Origin: Haliscomenobacter sp033763495
Lineage (GTDB): Bacteria > Bacteroidota > Bacteroidia > Chitinophagales > Saprospiraceae
Length of the DNA: 64,000 bases
Assembly: GCF_033763495.1 (NCBI RefSeq)
Contig: NZ_JANRKL010000168.1
Coordinates: 1-64,000 of the forward strand
Reading direction: 5' to 3'
The position numbers and the translations under genes are program-made. The notes beneath the pieces are model-generated. The model had not been told where the DNA came from, searched no databases, and saw nothing but the letters and a program-made list of their open reading frames with translations. Positions 43,223 through 51,956 of the stretch are shown here, piece after piece. The number at the start of each line of letters is the position of its first letter. The first letter of the stretch is position 1.

Positions 43223-45672
43223 TTTGCTACATCCACTTTTAAGTACTGCCAATTTTGATCAAAAAAGCCAGTGGCCTTGATGGCTTTTGCGCCATCCTTG
43301 GGTAAATCTGCGGTAAAAATCAGGTAATCGGGAAAACCACTGCCCGCCGCGAAATACTGATTGGCCCAGGCTGCTTTCATTCCCGCTAAACCCGTACCTG
43401 CTACAACGGAAACGGAAGCGGTTTTACTATCGGGACGAGGGTAGGTGAAATAAACGCCCAGGTCGTTACCAGTATGGGTTTCATCTCCCAGTTTGATGCT
43501 GCCCCGATTCACTTGTAGAGGGCAATTGGCCAGCAGCTTAGGCCAGGCTTTATTGGTAATGGCATTGCCAAAAAGGATGACACCTCGATCTGGATAGGCA
43601 GCTGGATTGAAGTCCTTATCGGCGATCAAGTCTACCGCACCATTGCCCCGGTAGTACCAGGTTTCGGCATCAAAAACTGCTTTTTGGTAGGCCCATTCAT
43701 TCTCTTCCTGAGTGCCTCCTGTGCCATACACAAACACCATGCGGTGGTTAAAACCTTCTTTAAAAGTGCCATTGCGTTGGGCATTCCGTTGCTGAGGCCC
43801 CGGCTCTGGGGTAGCTTCCCAGGTAGTGTTCTTACTGAAAAACAGGGGTATTTCGCCCGTTTTACAATTGCTACACACTTCTTGACCATCAATGCTTAGT
43901 TTGAAGGATTGGTCTTTGGGAAAAGCATCTGGAAGTAGTTTTAGAATCCGCACATTGTCGGTTTTGATGGCAATGGTTTTGGCGGAGGAATTGCGTTTGG
44001 CCGAAATATTGCTGTACATCAGCGGTGCAGACTGTTGTTCGATGCCAATCCAATGGTAAGCGGAGGAAATGGCTGGGTTGGCGGTGGTGAAATTCAGGCT
44101 ATCCACGTCCTGCGCTTTGGGAATGCTGTGCCATTTGAAAAAATCAAACAGTGCTGGCCAATCCACACTGTGGTCGCCGTACCAATGCGAGCCATTTGGG
44201 TATTCGTAGTAGGAAAAATCGTTGTGAAAAGTACTGAGAACCTTGCGCATTTCGCGAGCGTATTCGACCGAAACTGTACGGTCAGCATCGCCGTGCAAGA
44301 TGTAAATGCCACTGGCTTTGTAGTTGGGTGCCAGGGCGATCACATTACTCGGATTGCTTGCCCGCAAAAGCATCTTTTCCACCGGATTTGTGCTGCTTTC
44401 GGGAATTTTGCCATCGGCTGAGCCATAGCCCATCAAGGTTGGGTAACCTGCACAAGGGGCAACTCCTGCCCATTTCCCAGGGTAAGTGGCCCCCAGGTAC
44501 CAGGAACCATGCCCGCCCATGGAGTGCCCGGTCAGGTAGATTTTTTGTGGGTCTGGATCAAATTTTTTGTGTGCAATGTCAAGCACCTCCAAGGCATCCA
44601 GACGTCCCCAGTCTTCCCAGTTGAAGCCCCGGGGCCGCCGATTGGTGGGTGCGACCAGGGTTCCCCAATCTTTGGGTTTATAGGCGCGAGCTTGCCCGAT
44701 GGCTTCTACCTCGGCACCATGAACGGATAAAAACAGGGCCGAACCTGGTTTGATCCCGCCAATTTGCGGAGCTACAGCATAGTATTGCACACTACCATCT
44801 ATGTCGCTGATAAAAGTGCGGCTGTGGTGCTCAGCAATGGAAAGAGCGGTCAATTGGATTTTTTTTTCATCCAATACCTGGTCGTTCTGCAACAAGGCTA
44901 GTGTACATTCTACCGTTCCTTTTTGATCAACCGCGGAAGGTCTGAAAGGGAATGCTACTTTGCGTGTGCTTAGAGGGCTGATTGTCGGAACATAAATTTG
45001 CATGACTTTACCAGCTAGATTGCTGCGCAATACCAGATTTTTCAGCGCCTTATCACTTGTATTGATCAAAACGATTCCCCCGGTGAGGAATTCATCAGTC
45101 TCTTCTAGCACAATATGGGGCAAGGTGGCGTCGGCGGTACTGATGAATACAGGTTTTTCAGGGAAAATCAACTTTGCGGTAATGCCTTGAAAACGGCCAC
45201 CCTGGCCAACCCGGACGTACAACTCATTTAGCCCTTTTTTGAGTTTGACGGGGTGAAATAACCAGCCGTAACGATACATATCGCCGGAATAGGGCACGCC
45301 ATTGAAAAACAGGCCGCTGTGCCCGGCGATTTGCAGCAAGGCGGTTTTTTCCTCGCTGGAGGAGTAAGTCAGGTACACATATCCATTGCTCAGACTGGCA
45401 TCGCGCAGGCGATTGGCGGTATCCGCCTGGACGGATTTCCATTGAATGGGCTTCCCTGTTTTATCCGTGGCCAAGGTATTGCCCTCACTTGGAGTATTGA
45501 GTTTGCCCTGAATGAGTTGATGCACCAAAAGATCGGTGTAGAGGGCTTCGCGGCCGTATTGATGGCAAGGCCCAGCGGCAAGACCTTTGGTAAAGGTAAA
45601 TGTAGTTTGGGCAAAAAGGGTTTGACAAAAGAGGAATAGGGTGAAGAAGGTAAAGTAGTTTGTTTTTTTCAT
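43219..45672 (-). CDS. Large exported esterase / prolyl-oligopeptidase-fold hydrolase
   Basis: An 817-residue alpha/beta-hydrolase with signal peptide (YFTFFTLFLFCQTLFAQ). N-terminal half carries carbohydrate-binding-like sandwich domains. The hydrolase domain has YLTGHSMGGHGSWYLGATYP with Ser384 in GHSMG, GIYILHGDADRTVSVEYARE (Asp) and YEYPNGSHWYGDHSVDWPAL (His), a complete Ser-Asp-His triad as in CE1/feruloyl-type esterases. It probably removes acyl groups from decorated polysaccharide. First gene of an operon whose stop overlaps the GH106 start by 4 bp (ATGA). Confidence 0.87.
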   Translation of the reverse strand: MKKTNYFTFFTLFLFCQTLFAQTTFTFTKGLAAGPCHQYGREALYTDLLVHQLIQGKLNTPSEGNTLATDKTGKPIQWKSVQADTANRLRDASLSNGYVYLTYSSSEEKTALLQIAGHSGLFFNGVPYSGDMYRYGWLFHPVKLKKGLNELYVRVGQGGRFQGITAKLIFPEKPVFISTADATLPHIVLEETDEFLTGGIVLINTSDKALKNLVLRSNLAGKVMQIYVPTISPLSTRKVAFPFRPSAVDQKGTVECTLALLQNDQVLDEKKIQLTALSIAEHHSRTFISDIDGSVQYYAVAPQIGGIKPGSALFLSVHGAEVEAIGQARAYKPKDWGTLVAPTNRRPRGFNWEDWGRLDALEVLDIAHKKFDPDPQKIYLTGHSMGGHGSWYLGATYPGKWAGVAPCAGYPTLMGYGSADGKIPESSTNPVEKMLLRASNPSNVIALAPNYKASGIYILHGDADRTVSVEYAREMRKVLSTFHNDFSYYEYPNGSHWYGDHSVDWPALFDFFKWHSIPKAQDVDSLNFTTANPAISSAYHWIGIEQQSAPLMYSNISAKRNSSAKTIAIKTDNVRILKLLPDAFPKDQSFKLSIDGQEVCSNCKTGEIPLFFSKNTTWEATPEPGPQQRNAQRNGTFKEGFNHRMVFVYGTGGTQEENEWAYQKAVFDAETWYYRGNGAVDLIADKDFNPAAYPDRGVILFGNAITNKAWPKLLANCPLQVNRGSIKLGDETHTGNDLGVYFTYPRPDSKTASVSVVAGTGLAGMKAAWANQYFAAGSGFPDYLIFTADLPKDGAKAIKATGFFDQNWQYLKVDVAK

Positions 45673-45709
45673 TTGGATTTATTGGTTTAAGGCGGATACA
45701 TTTGGTAGT

Positions 45710-45820
45710 GGGGCAAAAATAAGTGCTCATTTTTCTTGAGCCAAAGGATTAGATAAGAAACTTGAAATGAATCGTTTAGTTATCTAATCCTTTGGCAAAA
45801 GGAGCACTTATTTTTTTATC
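45710..45820. repeat. Nested inverted repeat upstream of the esterase operon
   Basis: Outer arms 45715-45728 (AAAAATAAGTGCTC) and 45802-45815; inner perfect 16-bp arms 45741-45756 and 45780-45795. It lies between the esterase start and the 3' end of the 45924 gene, so may end the latter transcript. No coding capacity; nothing else is visible in 45673-45923. Confidence 0.65.
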
Positions 45821-45923
45821 GCCCCTTGGCCAGTAAAGTAGCGAAAAGAAGTAGCACTTCAATATAATAATGGCCAATTTTTGGCTATACTTTTTTTTTT
45901 TTCAGGCCAAGCAATGCTGATTC

Positions 45924-47054
45924 TTAGTTGCTTTTTAAGAAACTCTCGATTACATAATTTTCAGTAAAGGATTTATTCTGAGCTGATTGTGCCAATTTGG
46001 TTTTAACCTGTCCGTTTAGATATTGCCGATTTTCAGCCAGGTAATTCAAAAAAGTGCTCAATTGGTTTTTGGACATCTGTTCCAGGTTCTCCACCAGGCT
46101 GTTTACGGCACTAGGATGGGCGTACTTTAAGTTGTTGAGCAACAAGGTCCGGGTATTGATGTCGACACTGGCAAAGGTTTGAAAAAAAAATTGGCTCACT
46201 TTTTCGTCCTTCCAAAGTTCCCGGGGTAATTTTTTGAGGATGTACAAACGATTGCCGGGTGAAGTGTGTTTAAAAATTTCCTGGATTTGCGAAAGCTGAT
46301 TGACCAGGGTCGTCGAATTCAACTGTTTGAGGGCAAACAGTTGGTAGTCTTCAGCCGAAGATTTTAAAAAAGACTCCGCCAGAGCAGGGTCATAATAACT
46401 GAGCAAATGTTGTTCAATTTGTTCTTTGATGTCGCCATGGGCCAAATGCCAGGCTGTAAAACAGGAATACAAAGCCCCTTCAACGACAGATTCTTTGATC
46501 TCTGCCCGGGTGGCACCGGATACCGCGTCGACCTCTTCTCCGTTAAAAGTGATTTTTTCTTTGGCGGCAATGCTTTGATCGAACAAATCTTCCATGGTTT
46601 TGCGCTCCAGAATCGAGTGTTGATCTAGCAAAAGGGTGTGGAGTTTGGTGTAGTCGGCAGGGGTGAAGGCTTCGTGGTCAAATTTGGTCAACAAATTGTC
46701 GGGAAATACCCCGTACCCCACGTAATGCCCGACCAGATTCCAATACAAGGTGATGTACATGGGTTTGCAAAGGCCATCGATGCAGACCGGAGTGATCACG
46801 TCGGAGCAATACAACAATGGCTTTTGCTGCACATCCGACAACAACCAGACCTGATGCTTCAAAAGACTGTCGGTACCAGCCAAGGTAAAGACCATCTTTT
46901 CATTGGCCACTTGCGCAAATTGCTCCGGCATCGCCATGTGCAGTGGTGCATTTTTGGCCAATTCAATGGCGCTGGAGTAGAGCAATACCAGCCCTAAGCT
47001 TATCAAAAGTACAAGACGGGACAACAAAGCTCCAACACCGATTCCTTGCAACAT
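45924..47054 (-). CDS. Membrane-anchored protein with FMN-binding covalent-flavin motif
   Basis: A 376-residue protein. An N-terminal membrane segment (LLSRLVLLISLGLVLLYSSA) precedes an extracytoplasmic part. Residues about 170-185 read FNGEEVDAVSGATRAEIKES, matching the flavinylation motif D-x-x-S-G-A-T of RnfG/NqrC-type FMN-binding domains, in which the Thr (here Thr182) takes FMN through ApbE. Residues about 215-376 form Leu-rich helices resembling HEAT-like repeats (YILKKLPRELWKDEKVSQFF, LLNNLKYAHPSAVNSLVENL). Not a component of a visible Rnf/Nqr operon. Starts 29 bp after an FAD oxidoreductase gene, so a redox partnership is inferred. A single upstream MLQGIGVG start is used. Confidence 0.7.
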   Translation of the reverse strand: MLQGIGVGALLSRLVLLISLGLVLLYSSAIELAKNAPLHMAMPEQFAQVANEKMVFTLAGTDSLLKHQVWLLSDVQQKPLLYCSDVITPVCIDGLCKPMYITLYWNLVGHYVGYGVFPDNLLTKFDHEAFTPADYTKLHTLLLDQHSILERKTMEDLFDQSIAAKEKITFNGEEVDAVSGATRAEIKESVVEGALYSCFTAWHLAHGDIKEQIEQHLLSYYDPALAESFLKSSAEDYQLFALKQLNSTTLVNQLSQIQEIFKHTSPGNRLYILKKLPRELWKDEKVSQFFFQTFASVDINTRTLLLNNLKYAHPSAVNSLVENLEQMSKNQLSTFLNYLAENRQYLNGQVKTKLAQSAQNKSFTENYVIESFLKSN

Positions 47055-47055
47055 G

Positions 47056-47105
47056 GTTTTAAGGTTTTATGGTCTGCTGTGTTTTAAGGTTTTATGGTCT
47101 GCTGT
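47056..47105. repeat. Perfect 25-bp tandem duplication at a gene junction
   Basis: Two adjacent copies of the same 25 bp, 47056-47080 and 47081-47105. The second holds the stop codon and last codons of the FAD oxidoreductase; the first is a duplicated, non-coding relic between that gene and the flavinylated protein gene. Confidence 0.9.
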
Positions 47106-48868
47106 GCGGTGATTGTGCCCATGTATTCCTGCAAGTGTTTTTCGTATACCGCCCGTGGCTGAACTTTGTACTTGTGGCAAATCGCTGCGGCAAATCCTAC
47201 AGCTGCGCCCATTTGCCCGGTCGTGCGCATGACTCTGGGTCCACCCAAACCGATGTGAGAGCAACTGAAGCAGCGTCCGGCCATAAACAAGTTGCTGATG
47301 TTGCGGGAATACAAACTGCGGTAAGGGATGTAGTAGTTTTTGGTTTTGTAAAACAGCGCTTCCGACAAAAAATCAGGATTTTCTTCGTCTTGCAGGTTGC
47401 GTTGATAATGCACATCAATGTCGCGGGTTTCTACCACTACCGAATCGGGAAACTGAGTATGATTGACCACATCGTTGAAGGTAAAAACATGATCCCCAAT
47501 GAGCCGACGGGATTCTCGTTTGCCCAACAAATAAGAGACCCATTGCAGACGGTATTTTTCATTGCCGGGTTGTTGTTTGGCATTGAAAAAAGAACCGTAA
47601 ATGGCCCGTAACAAGTGGTCACGAATTTCTTCACCATCGTCAATTTGGTGCAGGTCATTGCGGGAAAATTCCCAGTACCATTCCCCGGCCGTGGCTTTGT
47701 GTTCTTTGGCGACAGCTACGGCCCAGGGAACTGTTGGAAAGCTCTGGACTTGTTCGGCTACTTCCGTCCGCCAGAGAATCGAAGACCCCATCACAAAGTT
47801 ATCGGCCTCTTCGGGGCTCCAGAGTTCGCCCCACTTGTTCCAGGCTTCACCGTATTGGTGCACACTCTCCCGTCCGTAGGAGTACTCTGCTCCAGCCCAG
47901 TAACCGATCCAGCCGTCGCCAGTGGCGTCAGTGAAAAGGGGCGCTTTGAACCGAATCCGTTTGCCATTGGAGGTGTGTTGAGCGTCGACATACTGAATGA
48001 CATTATTTTCGGCCACCGCGTTATAAGCTCGCCAATTGTAATGGATATCGATGTTGGGGTATTTTTGAACGTTGCGGTCTCTTTTTTCCTGATCTTTTTG
48101 CGCCTCAGGGGAGCCATTAGGGTAATGTTCGGTATCGATCATACGCAGGATGCGTTCAAACTTGCCATAGATGCCCAGGGTATGCACCCGGATTTCGCTG
48201 CTGGCATTCCCGCCCAGCACTGGACGGTCGTGGATGAGGGCTACTTTTAGGCCTTTCTCCGCTGCTGCAATGGCCGCTGCACAACCTGCAATCCCCCCGC
48301 CACAAATGACCAGGTCATAGGTTTTGGTCGTTTCAGGTGCGAGGGGTTCGCGTAGCTTTTTTTTACGCCATTCGGCCAGTACTGCGCCACCCTGAGGAGG
48401 ATCAATCTTGGTTTTACTCAAATAAATCGCATCACAGCGGGCATTGAACCCGGTAAGGTCAATCAATTCGAGGCTGATTTCTTTGCTATTCACTACCACT
48501 TCTCCAGCATATTCCCAAGTCCAGTTGGGGATTTTCCCAAAGACATGGTTTGTCTTTTGGCCATTGATGGCGATCTGAAATTGCCCCGGAGCCTCCCAAT
48601 TGCCCGGTGCCCAGTTTTTGGTTCTGGCCCAAAGGTGGTACTTTCCTTTGGCGGACAGTAATACTTTGGTGGAAGCATTTTTAACCGGAGTGCCCATGCC
48701 GTGGGCCATCAGGTAAGAAGAGCCCATTTGTTGTACGAATTGAGGATCTGTCACCCAGTAGCCTTTGTCGATGAAACTTTCGGCTTCAATCAGGGCGTCT
48801 TTTTGGGCAAAAACCAGGAAAGGCAGTAGGTAAAATAAGCAAAAAAAGGAGCGATATAAGTTTCTCAT
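47084..48868 (-). CDS. Exported FAD-dependent oxidoreductase with N-terminal carbohydrate-binding-like domain
   Basis: A 594-residue protein. The start at 48866-48868 (MRNLYRSFFCLFYLLPFLVF) gives a signal peptide, so the earlier in-frame ATG is not used. Residues about 22-155 look like a CBM35-type beta-sandwich (LIEAESFIDKGYWVTDPQFV, GKYHLWARTKNWAPGNWEAP, LELIDLTGFNARCDAIYLSK). Then the PF12831-type FAD domain: YDLVICGGGIAGCAAAIAAA, VALIHDRPVLGGNASSEIRV, APLFTDATGDGWIGYWAGAE, and C-terminal LFMAGRCFSCSHIGLGGPRV with RTTGQMGAAVGFAAAICHKY. Such enzymes are frequent in glycan-use loci; the substrate is probably a sugar or sugar derivative. Adjacent to the flavinylated protein. Confidence 0.88.
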   Translation of the reverse strand: MRNLYRSFFCLFYLLPFLVFAQKDALIEAESFIDKGYWVTDPQFVQQMGSSYLMAHGMGTPVKNASTKVLLSAKGKYHLWARTKNWAPGNWEAPGQFQIAINGQKTNHVFGKIPNWTWEYAGEVVVNSKEISLELIDLTGFNARCDAIYLSKTKIDPPQGGAVLAEWRKKKLREPLAPETTKTYDLVICGGGIAGCAAAIAAAEKGLKVALIHDRPVLGGNASSEIRVHTLGIYGKFERILRMIDTEHYPNGSPEAQKDQEKRDRNVQKYPNIDIHYNWRAYNAVAENNVIQYVDAQHTSNGKRIRFKAPLFTDATGDGWIGYWAGAEYSYGRESVHQYGEAWNKWGELWSPEEADNFVMGSSILWRTEVAEQVQSFPTVPWAVAVAKEHKATAGEWYWEFSRNDLHQIDDGEEIRDHLLRAIYGSFFNAKQQPGNEKYRLQWVSYLLGKRESRRLIGDHVFTFNDVVNHTQFPDSVVVETRDIDVHYQRNLQDEENPDFLSEALFYKTKNYYIPYRSLYSRNISNLFMAGRCFSCSHIGLGGPRVMRTTGQMGAAVGFAAAICHKYKVQPRAVYEKHLQEYMGTITAQQTIKP

Positions 48869-49034
48869 GGCTTGCGATTGAGGTGACCAATTTTTGTCTA
48901 CCATAAGGCAAGATGGATAAAAAATTTTTTTTCACAAAGCCCTAAATTAGAATTAAATGAGCATTTCCTATCGGGAACCATTACAAATTGTAAGAAAACT
49001 AAGAATGGGATATTTTTTTGGAAAAAAGGAAAAA

Positions 49035-49072
49035 AACTCATCCCTTGCTTTAAAAAAAACTCGGGATGAGTT
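49035..49072 (-). terminator. Intrinsic terminator of the pirin gene
   Basis: AACTCATCCC (49035-49044) pairs with GGGATGAGTT (49063-49072); on the minus strand the hairpin starts 4 bp after the stop and ends in a run of seven T. Confidence 0.8.
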
Positions 49073-49076
49073 ACCG

Positions 49077-49793
49077 CTACAACTCCATCGGTACTTCCAT
49101 CAACAAAAACTCAGCATCACTACTCGCCTCAATCGAGAATGAATCCACATCCCAAATGCCCAAACCATCGCGGGTACTCAAGGCTTGCCCATTGATGTTT
49201 ACGTCTCCCTTCAAAACAAAGGCATAAACCCCATTTCCTGCCTTGTGGATTTGGTATTCCGCTGTTTTTCCTGCATCAAAATCCGCCAAATGAAACCAGG
49301 CATCCTGATGGATCCAAACGCCAGCGTCGTCGGCATTGGGTGAAATGATTTGCTGGAGCGTGTTTTTGCGGTCAGCAGCATTCAAAGTGATTTGATCGTA
49401 ACGGGGTTGCACGTTGCGCTGATTGGGGTATACCCAGATTTGCAGGAACTTGACCAGGTGATCGCGGTTCTTGTTGTATTCGCTGTGGTGCACTCCGGTG
49501 CCAGCACTCATTACTTGGATGTCGCCATTGCGGATCACTGTGGTGTTGCCCATGCTATCCTTGTGCTCCAGGTCGCCCTCCAACGGGATGCTGATGATTT
49601 CCATGTTGTCGTGTGGGTGGGTTCCGAAACCCATACCAGCCGCAACGGTATCGTCGTTGAGTACCCTCAATGCGCCAAAATGCACCCGATCGGGGTTGTA
49701 ATAATTGGCAAAACTGAAGGTATGGTAAGAATTGAGCCAGCCGTGATTGGCGTGCCCTCTGGTTTCGGCTTTATGCAAAACGGTATTTGCCAT
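49077..49793 (-). CDS. Pirin family protein (YhhW-like)
   Basis: A 238-residue bicupin of the pirin family. N-terminal cupin: SYHTFSFANYYNPDRVHFGA, LRVLNDDTVAAGMGFGTHPH with metal-ligand histidines (FGTHPHDNMEI), VIRNGDIQVMSAGTGVHHSE and VKFLQIWVYPNQRNVQPRYD. The C-terminal cupin is degenerate, as usual. Some homologues (YhhW) have quercetin dioxygenase activity in vitro; the true role is often redox or stress-related. Monocistronic with its own terminator; divergent from the PhnA-like gene. Confidence 0.93.
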   Translation of the reverse strand: MANTVLHKAETRGHANHGWLNSYHTFSFANYYNPDRVHFGALRVLNDDTVAAGMGFGTHPHDNMEIISIPLEGDLEHKDSMGNTTVIRNGDIQVMSAGTGVHHSEYNKNRDHLVKFLQIWVYPNQRNVQPRYDQITLNAADRKNTLQQIISPNADDAGVWIHQDAWFHLADFDAGKTAEYQIHKAGNGVYAFVLKGDVNINGQALSTRDGLGIWDVDSFSIEASSDAEFLLMEVPMEL

Positions 49794-49885
49794 TTTTACT
49801 CTTTTTTTAAAATTTTTAAAATAACACTTTGGTAATCGATAAAGTCTATTTTTGCGGCGGAAAAATTCAAAAAAAATTGCTTGTT

Positions 49886-50182
49886 ATGCACATCAACGAA
49901 GAAGACTACTCAGACTACGATTACGATAGTGAGTACTACAACTACGACAGTGGTGATGCCACTGATACTCAGGTCACCAAAGATTGTAATGGCAATGAAT
50001 TGAAAGACGGTGACTCGGTGACCCTAACCCAGGACCTGAAAGTAAAAGGCACTTCGGTCAACCTGAAACGGGGTACTTTGATCAAAAACATCCGCCTGAC
50101 CGACGATCCGGAAGAGGTGGAATGCCATGCTGAAAAGGTGAAGAACCTGGTTTTGAAGACGAAGTTTTTGAAAAAGCATTGA
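49886..50182 (+). CDS. PhnA/YjdM-like alkylphosphonate utilisation protein
   Basis: A 98-residue protein. The ATG at 49886 (MHINEEDYSDYDYDSEYYNY) is preferred, as the longer frame reads non-conserved leader. An acidic Tyr/Asp-rich N-terminus replaces the zinc ribbon of canonical PhnA; residues about 30-98 match the C-terminal domain (KDCNGNELKDGDSVTLTQDL, VKGTSVNLKRGTLIKNIRL, NLVLKTKFLKK). The name is historical; phosphonate metabolism has no support here. Followed by an intrinsic terminator. Confidence 0.8.
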   Translation: MHINEEDYSDYDYDSEYYNYDSGDATDTQVTKDCNGNELKDGDSVTLTQDLKVKGTSVNLKRGTLIKNIRLTDDPEEVECHAEKVKNLVLKTKFLKKH

Positions 50183-50192
50183 CACCGCGTAG

Positions 50193-50217
50193 AGACGCAC
50201 GGCTGTGCGTCTTTTTG
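50193..50217 (+). terminator. Intrinsic terminator of the PhnA-like gene
   Basis: AGACGCAC-GGCT-GTGCGTCT hairpin (50193-50212) followed by TTTTT, 10 bp after the stop codon. Confidence 0.85.
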
Positions 50218-50235
50218 TGTGTTTGCCAATCAGCC

Positions 50236-50258
50236 AGAGACGCACGCCGTGCGTCTCT
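50236..50258. terminator. Palindrome overlapping the Ldh-family stop codon
   Basis: AGAGACGCAC (50236-50245) pairs with GTGCGTCTCT (50249-50258). It is a near copy of the preceding terminator; its arm includes part of the stop codon at 50257-50259. These GTAGAGACGCACG palindromes are likely a dispersed repeat. Confidence 0.65.
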
Positions 50259-51270
50259 ACCGTAAGGATTCGATGGAATCCCACACTGTTTGTAGCACAG
50301 GTACCCCATTTTTCAGGTTTTTCGCACGGGTTGCCAGTACTCTTTCGCCGGGAAAACTGATTTTACTGCCCTCTTCCGAAGGGGTTGACTCCTGATAATC
50401 CTGAATGATGGCCTGTACCATTTTTTCCACTTCCTCGGCATGGCCAAAGCGACTTGGATCAATGGCGATAAAAACTTGCGATACACCGTACTCCACTTTG
50501 GTTTTACTCACTTCATGGGTAGATGCGCCACCCGAAATGACGCTGGCGAGAATGTCCAAAAGCAGTGACAAGCCAGCGCCTTTCCAAAACCCGATGGGAA
50601 TGGAACGCCCCGTTTCCAGAATGGCCTCTGGATCTCGACTGAGCTTACCTGCTGCATCATAACCGCCGGGTACAGCCAAGCTTTCTCCTTTCATGGCAGA
50701 CTGTTCCATGGCCCCAAAAGAAAACTGCGACATGGCCATGTCCAACACAATGGCTTCATTTTGATAGGGGAGGGCCAGTACAAAAGGATTGTTGCCCAAC
50801 TTGGGGTTCAAGGCTCCCCAGGCTGGCATATTGGCAATAGTATTGGTCCAGGCCATAAAAATGAAACCGCTGCGCGCGGCTTTCCAGCCGTAGGTTCCAC
50901 CCCGCATCCAGTGATTGGTGTGAGCCAAACCCAGACAAGCAATGCCGTGGGCTTTGGCCAATTCAATAACCCGGTCGGTGGCAAAAAGGGCATTGAGCGG
51001 GCCCGGACCTAAATTGCCATTCCACTGCTCGATGGCCGCAAAACGGTGCTCCAGACTTGGGCTGGTGGTTGGTTTGACATATCCATTTTCCAGGTACTCC
51101 ACAAAACGGGGGAAGCGGTTGACCCCGTGAGTGTACACTCCGTCCACGCTATTTTGGGTGAAAATCTCGGCACAGGTGTACGCGCGGTCGGTTGGCATAC
51201 CTTTTTGAATCAAAATTTGTTCAAAAGTGGCCTGCATTTGTAAGGCTGGAATCAGTATGGTAGAAGACAT
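50257..51270 (-). CDS. Ldh family (malate/L-lactate type) oxidoreductase
   Basis: A 337-residue member of the LDH2/MDHG2 (YiaK, malate/sulfolactate dehydrogenase) family, NAD(P)-dependent and unrelated to classical LDH. Key segments: VYTHGVNRFPRFVEYLENG, GIACLGLAHTNHWMRGGTYG with the catalytic His, WTNTIANMPAWGALNPKLGN, EAIVLDMAMSQFSFGAMEQS and SGGASTHEVSKTKVEYGVSQ. It reduces 2-oxoacids or 2,3-diketogulonate-type sugars; substrate undetermined. The end of the coding sequence lies in a palindrome. Confidence 0.92.
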   Translation of the reverse strand: MSSTILIPALQMQATFEQILIQKGMPTDRAYTCAEIFTQNSVDGVYTHGVNRFPRFVEYLENGYVKPTTSPSLEHRFAAIEQWNGNLGPGPLNALFATDRVIELAKAHGIACLGLAHTNHWMRGGTYGWKAARSGFIFMAWTNTIANMPAWGALNPKLGNNPFVLALPYQNEAIVLDMAMSQFSFGAMEQSAMKGESLAVPGGYDAAGKLSRDPEAILETGRSIPIGFWKGAGLSLLLDILASVISGGASTHEVSKTKVEYGVSQVFIAIDPSRFGHAEEVEKMVQAIIQDYQESTPSEEGSKISFPGERVLATRAKNLKNGVPVLQTVWDSIESLR

Positions 51271-51353
51271 AGTGGTTTGCTTGAGTAGGCTAAAAGTAGC
51301 ACAAGTTGCCCATTCAAAGCTGCTAGCTACCTGAAAAAATAGCCCAGGCCACT

Positions 51354-51956
51354 TTATTTACTCAAATTCAAACGCAAATGCACTTCATTCGGTGCAAAAC
51401 CAATGCTGCTTTGGGACAGCAATGGTTTGAGTTTTGAATTGTCGCTGCTCAAGATGCTGTGTAGGGAAAAGTCAAATACGAACAAAAAAGCGCCCTGGAT
51501 TAGAATCGAACGCCCAAAGCCACGTAGCCGCTCAGCATTTTTAACTTCCCGTTGTCCTTTTTCCATCAAATACGCCCCGCCTAGGATGTAGCCCACATCC
51601 AGACCAGCATTGAACAACAGGATTTTTTGGATTTTGTAGTGCTCCTGCACACTCTGGTAAGTATCCCAGCCGCTGGGATCAACCTTGAGTGTACTGAAAT
51701 ACCCCAGGGTGGCAATGCCCAGATTCATCGCATTCCAGCCGATTTGCATTTGTTGAAAGGCTTTGTTTTCGCCGCTGGTGTGGCCCAGGCGGAGCGCGCC
51801 TACGGCCATGTTGCCGAGTGCCCAGGTACCTAGGACGAGCATGCCTTGGCGTTGTTTGTTGAGGCGGAGCTCGTGGAGGCCTTCGAAAGTGATGGTTTGA
51901 GAAAAAAGGGTGTGGCTGAAAAGGAGGAGGAAAATTAAAAGGAATAGATTTCTCAT
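51354..51956 (-). CDS. Exported/membrane protein of unknown function (Bacteroidota-conserved type)
   Basis: A 200-residue protein with signal peptide (NLFLLIFLLLFSHTLFSQ). The rest holds hydrophobic stretches (QGMLVLGTWALGNMAVGALR, MNLGIATLGYFSTLKVDPSG, LLFNAGLDVGYILGGAYLME, RSILIQGAFLFVFDFSLHSI). It looks like a DUF6992-type protein, stated with low certainty. No operon partner; it is divergent from the gene at 52069. Confidence 0.75.
   Translation of the reverse strand: MRNLFLLIFLLLFSHTLFSQTITFEGLHELRLNKQRQGMLVLGTWALGNMAVGALRLGHTSGENKAFQQMQIGWNAMNLGIATLGYFSTLKVDPSGWDTYQSVQEHYKIQKILLFNAGLDVGYILGGAYLMEKGQREVKNAERLRGFGRSILIQGAFLFVFDFSLHSILSSDNSKLKPLLSQSSIGFAPNEVHLRLNLSK

Noticed and set aside
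26222..48868. Canonical polysaccharide utilisation locus (PUL)
   Set aside because: No SusC/SusD pair, no hybrid two-component or ECF regulator in the window.
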